Made by a program: the position numbers and the translations under genes. The notes under the pieces were generated by a model that had not been told where the DNA came from, made no database searches, and worked only from the letters and a program-made list of their open reading frames with translations. From NCBI RefSeq assembly GCF_032854445.1, contig NC_088295.1:18093385-18157384 (forward strand): DNA of 64,000 bases, read 5' to 3'. Origin of the DNA: Liolophura sinensis. Lineage: Eukaryota > Mollusca > Polyplacophora > Chitonida > Chitonidae. Each line of letters starts with the position of its first letter. Positions within the stretch are counted from its first letter, which is position 1. Positions 60,332 to 64,000 of this stretch are shown here, in pieces.

Positions 60332-60702
60332 CTAAAACAGAATGCATTAATTCTATACTTTACTACATTCATTTACAGATACTTTTTGTACATTTAAGTT
60401 TGATTGTTTTATCCTAAGTTTTTTGAGACTTCAGGCTTATGGAATGAAACATTTCCATCAACAGTATGGGAGGGGGGAAGGGGAAAAAATAGCATGGAAT
60501 CCAGTTCAAAGAGGAAAATAAACGTATTGATATTTTTTTTGTTTTTATGGTTTCTATTGTTTTTAGTGTATTCATGGATTAGATTCACAGTTTAAATGAA
60601 GGCAAATCAATCAGGTAAATCAGTTTGCAGGGTGTAGATGTTAAGTGTGATATGAACCTATGCAGGAGACAGTTCACGTTGCAGTTATGTATATCCATTT
60701 CT
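60332..60702. other. Probable intron, no feature seen
   Basis: AT-rich and upstream of the exon on the minus strand. The plus-strand frame at 60404-60595 is not accepted. Confidence 0.35.
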
Positions 60703-60703
60703 T

Positions 60704-60762
<59 letters not shown>
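60703..60762. repeat. TA microsatellite
   Basis: A (TA) run of about 60 bp with one C interruption near its left end. Confidence 0.97.
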
Positions 60763-60765
<3 letters not shown>

Positions 60766-61838
60766 TTAGTTAAGATGAATTAAGCATCTGTTGCAAACAT
60801 AGTCATGATAATACCTCTGTTCCTCCTGGGACGAAAAATAATGAGAAAAATGCTTTTAAAAGATGGCCGTGTTTAAGTGTGCATATTTTGTAGATTGGCA
60901 GCATTTGTTCACAAATTCCCAATGTGACACTTGTCAGGGGATGGTTGTTATCACTGACCTAAAGCAGTTAAAAACTTGAGCAGTGAACACAGGTTTAATT
61001 GAGTATCATTTTCTGGAACCTAACATGTGGCCAGTTTTGTTCAATTGAGGCTAGGCTGAATATTGCTTTTTCTGCCAACATCCGGGCTTCCTTTCTGCCC
61101 AAGTTGTTTTCTTCTCTGTCTGTCTCTGTGGCCTGTGCTGTGTTTAAACTGAGCAATTGTTCCTTTATGAAGTCTGAAGGGGGGTAGGTAGAGTTCAGAT
61201 TGCCCCCAGCTGCCGTTGACCAATGACCGCTTTTTTTCCCCCCATATCACAGGCCATTCTTTGACCCATCTACACATTTACCTCCCTTTAGTTGCTTTTT
61301 AGCTCCATCATTTGGGGGGTAATTTTCCATTGCTGCTACCTATAGGCAGATAAGCATACTTTTGTAGACAGGAGAACTCCTGGCTATTTGAGCACTTTCT
61401 ACAGAATTTGAGATCTCCTTATCTTGCAGTATTTATGAAGATAGCTTCCCGCACTGTCAGGTAGAAAATCAGAGGCTTTTTTTCTAATGGTTGTAAGTAC
61501 AGCAAAGGCTCAAGTAGAGTGATGTAAAGCAGATAGGGAGCAGGTGGGCATTGTGGATTCTACCAGAATGATTTACTGTCAGTGGCACTGATGTAAATCA
61601 TAACAGACAGCTCATGGAGGAAGAGAATGAGCCTCAGACAAATTGTCAAATGACCAAAGATGTCATATGTTGTAGCATTGTTTTGGTTTATTGCTCGAGG
61701 TGGTGTCCAGCTTTCATGTACTATCTGACCGCTGCTAAGTTTTACGTCAAAGCGTATATATGTGATACCATGTACAAAAGGCATTACCACGGTGAAGTAT
61801 TTTGATAGAATAGCGCTGTTATAATTTAGATTTTGGGG
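60763..61838. other. Non-coding stretch with a GC-richer island
   Basis: The island at 61020-61330 has mixed composition with GAGCAATTGTTCCTTTATGA and other possible SOX-type ATTGTT words. It has frames on both strands but no exon boundaries, and is a candidate regulatory element. Confidence 0.4.
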
Positions 61839-62480
61839 CACTGCAGCTGTTTTTGCATTTAGGACATTACAGCAATGTAGTACTTAGGGAACTTTACTAG
61901 TGCAGCACTTAGGGCACTGCAACAGTGTTGTACTTTGGGCACTATAGCAGTGCAGTACTTAGGATACTACAGCAGTGTAGTGCTAAGGTCACTGCAGCAC
62001 TTAGCATACTACAGCAATGTAGTACTTAGGGCGCTAGAGTAGTGCAGCACTTTGGACACTACAGCAATGCAGCACTTAGGACACTACAATAGTGCAGCAC
62101 TACACATACTACAGTAATGTAGTACTTAGGGCACTACACAAATGTTATACTTATGGCACTACACAAATGTTATACTTATGGCACAATAGTAGTGCAGTAC
62201 TTAGGATACTACAGCATTGTAGTGCTTAGGTCACTATAATAATGTAGAATTTAGGACACAACAGCAATGTAGTGCTTAGGGCACTACAGTATGCATCATT
62301 TAGCATACTGCAGCAATGTAGTTCTTAGGGCACTAGAGTAGTGCAGCACTTTGGACATTACAGCAATGCAGCACTTAGGACACTACAATAGTGCAGCACT
62401 TATGATACTACAGCAATATAGTACTTAGGGCACTACAGAAATGTAGTACTTTGGGTACTGTAGTAGTTTAGCTCAAAGGA
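61839..62480. repeat. Minisatellite of palindromic 25-bp units
   Basis: About 25 units of GCACTACAGCAATGTAGTAC plus TTAGG make up the array. Most units contain the perfect inverted repeat ACTACA-N4-TGTAGT, so each can form a small hairpin. Variants read AGTGCAGCAC, which is also partly self-complementary. The array ends in looser units near 62480-62610. Confidence 0.93.
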
Positions 62481-64000
62481 TACAAATCTAAAGACATAAA
62501 TCAAAGGCAGTACTAAGGTGCAGTATTTGGGCAGTAGTGTATGTTTGTGATAGTAAATATTAGTTAGGGCACTACATAGTGCATGCACTAACTAAGGGCA
62601 CTACAACCAGTACAGTGTATGCAGTTGGTCTATGACTTTCATGTCTACCATGTTAGATGTGTTTCCTAGTGTTCTCAATATTTTGACTTGGGAAGAGTTA
62701 AGAGGGAGGGAGATGTAAACTGACCGTGCTTGTGACCAGCTGCTGGGGATGGAGGGACTGTTACTGGGAAGGGGATGGGGGCTGTCTGGTATGGAAAGTG
62801 CCCTGGGAAGCTGGGAGAGGAGGGGCAATTTGATAGGTTCAGCGGACATGTGTTTGGTGTAAACTTGGCCTCACATAGTTACTCCCCAGCTCTCCTTCTC
62901 TTTGTATACCAGCCGAGCTCAATGTTTCCATATATATATATATATATATGTGTGTAGGGCCTACACATGAGGCTCCATTGGATTGTAACCATTGATTATT
63001 GGAATGAAAAATTAATGTACATTAATAATCATTTCTACTTCTGTAACTGAAACTTTACAACACACTAACTGTTATGTACAAAAAGCATTTATGAAGAAAT
63101 GTTTGAAATTTATATTGATAAATTTAAGGTTTGTGTATATTCTTCGAATAGATATTGTGCACGGAAAGCATACAGATGTGGTCACTGTTCTGATGAGAGG
63201 AGCAGTGCAGTCAGTGCTAGGTCAGGTCCCCACGCCTGTTAACTAGGAACTCTGACCAAGTGACTAAGTGAGGGATGGTTATTTTCTCTTGGCTTCCATT
63301 CAGTGAACGGGTTCATCTGAGTTTAATGGATTGAGAAAGAAACTTTGAAGAATAAAGAATTTGCATATGAAAACCAAAAGCCTATACATTTACATAAGGT
63401 ATGTTTATGTCAATGTTTATTACCATATTAACAATAAATAGACTTTATTTACTCACCTACATTAACAATTAAAACGTTGGCTTGCTGCAACTGTCAGGGT
63501 CTTGAGCCATGACGTTGCATGTTCAAACCCAGCTATCGCAGCTTAATTAAACAAATAGATACAATGTAAACAGCAATCAGATTTTTTGGATGAATTAATT
63601 GTCTAGTAATTATTAAAGTGAACATAAAGTCTGTCACTATATATACATAGAAAAATTCTTATAGGACACATTTATCACAGAAAAGTTTGGCCAAATGTTT
63701 ACACCCATGCAGGATTGATATGAGCAGGGCTGCTAAAGCAAGACACTTGTGTCCACGAACATTGCCCTGACCGAGCTTCAAACTAAAAGAAACATTGGCC
63801 CTTTGAGGACGGAACAGGGCTGATACTCTTTGGTTGGATATCAGACATTTTTGTATTTTCTCATTGTCACCTTGGTATGAGAGAGGTCCTAGGTTTTGTG
63901 ACGTCACTGAAGATAGCAATAACGTGGCAAAATGTCGTCACCAAATGAATGGCTAGGTACTGACGATTACTATTTTTTTTGTTGATAAGTGGTGTAAAAT
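62481..64000. other. Gene-free stretch to the window end
   Basis: It holds a short TA run at 62930-62950 and a possible tRNA-like fragment near 63485-63545 (B-box-like TGTTCAAACCC). The minus-strand frame at 63659-63919 contains a possible tiny exon (TATCTTCAG to CCAAG|GTGACA near 63880-63915), but no evidence links it to the exon at 60146. No accepted gene. Confidence 0.35.

Noticed and set aside
63659-63919. 86-codon minus frame near the window end
   Set aside because: No convincing exon boundaries beyond a possible 36-bp piece, and its phase could not be tied to the exon at 60146-60331.

Overview
This is an animal nuclear genome window, most likely from a lophotrochozoan and probably a mollusc. 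The evidence is AT-rich non-coding DNA, spliced genes with GT-AG introns, many tRNA-headed SINE copies of two families that I associate with molluscan genomes (from memory, not a search), MITEs, minisatellites and a Polinton/Maverick element. Nothing looks prokaryotic. No database search was possible, so the clade assignment is an inference.

Layout. 1-4.8 kb: a SINE end, a diverged long repeat and two minisatellites, then the 3' flank of the first gene. 4.8-13.3 kb, minus strand: a five-coding-exon gene for a 233-residue VAMP7-like longin R-SNARE. Every exon boundary and phase is consistent. Intron 3 holds a large minisatellite with a small MITE inside it, and the 5' end lies at a probable CRE/CCAAT promoter near 13.2 kb. 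13.9-20.6 kb: a 6,312-bp decayed Polinton (14214-20525) with long terminal inverted repeats and a 6-bp target duplication (CAGGTT). It carries a broken protein-primed DNA polymerase B, a broken retroviral-type integrase and several small genes. It is inserted inside a SINE, and a second, uninterrupted copy of that SINE at 21.9-22.2 kb serves as an empty-site comparison.

20.6-60 kb: no convincing coding exon. The region has SINEs, MITEs, several minisatellites (25, 34, about 60 bp), TA microsatellites, a near-perfect 371-bp tandem duplication, and scattered more GC-rich non-repetitive islands that could be conserved regulatory elements. This would suit a gene desert or very long introns. 60.15-60.33 kb, minus strand: one clean internal exon (186 bp, phase 1-1, four cysteines, one N-glycosylation sequon) from an unidentified, probably extracellular, protein whose other exons I cannot place. 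61.8-62.5 kb: a 25-bp minisatellite whose units are small palindromes.

The Polinton once encoded its own replication and integration enzymes. The polymerase has lost catalytic residues in both exonuclease and palm, and the capsid, ATPase and protease set is not recognisable, so this copy is dead.
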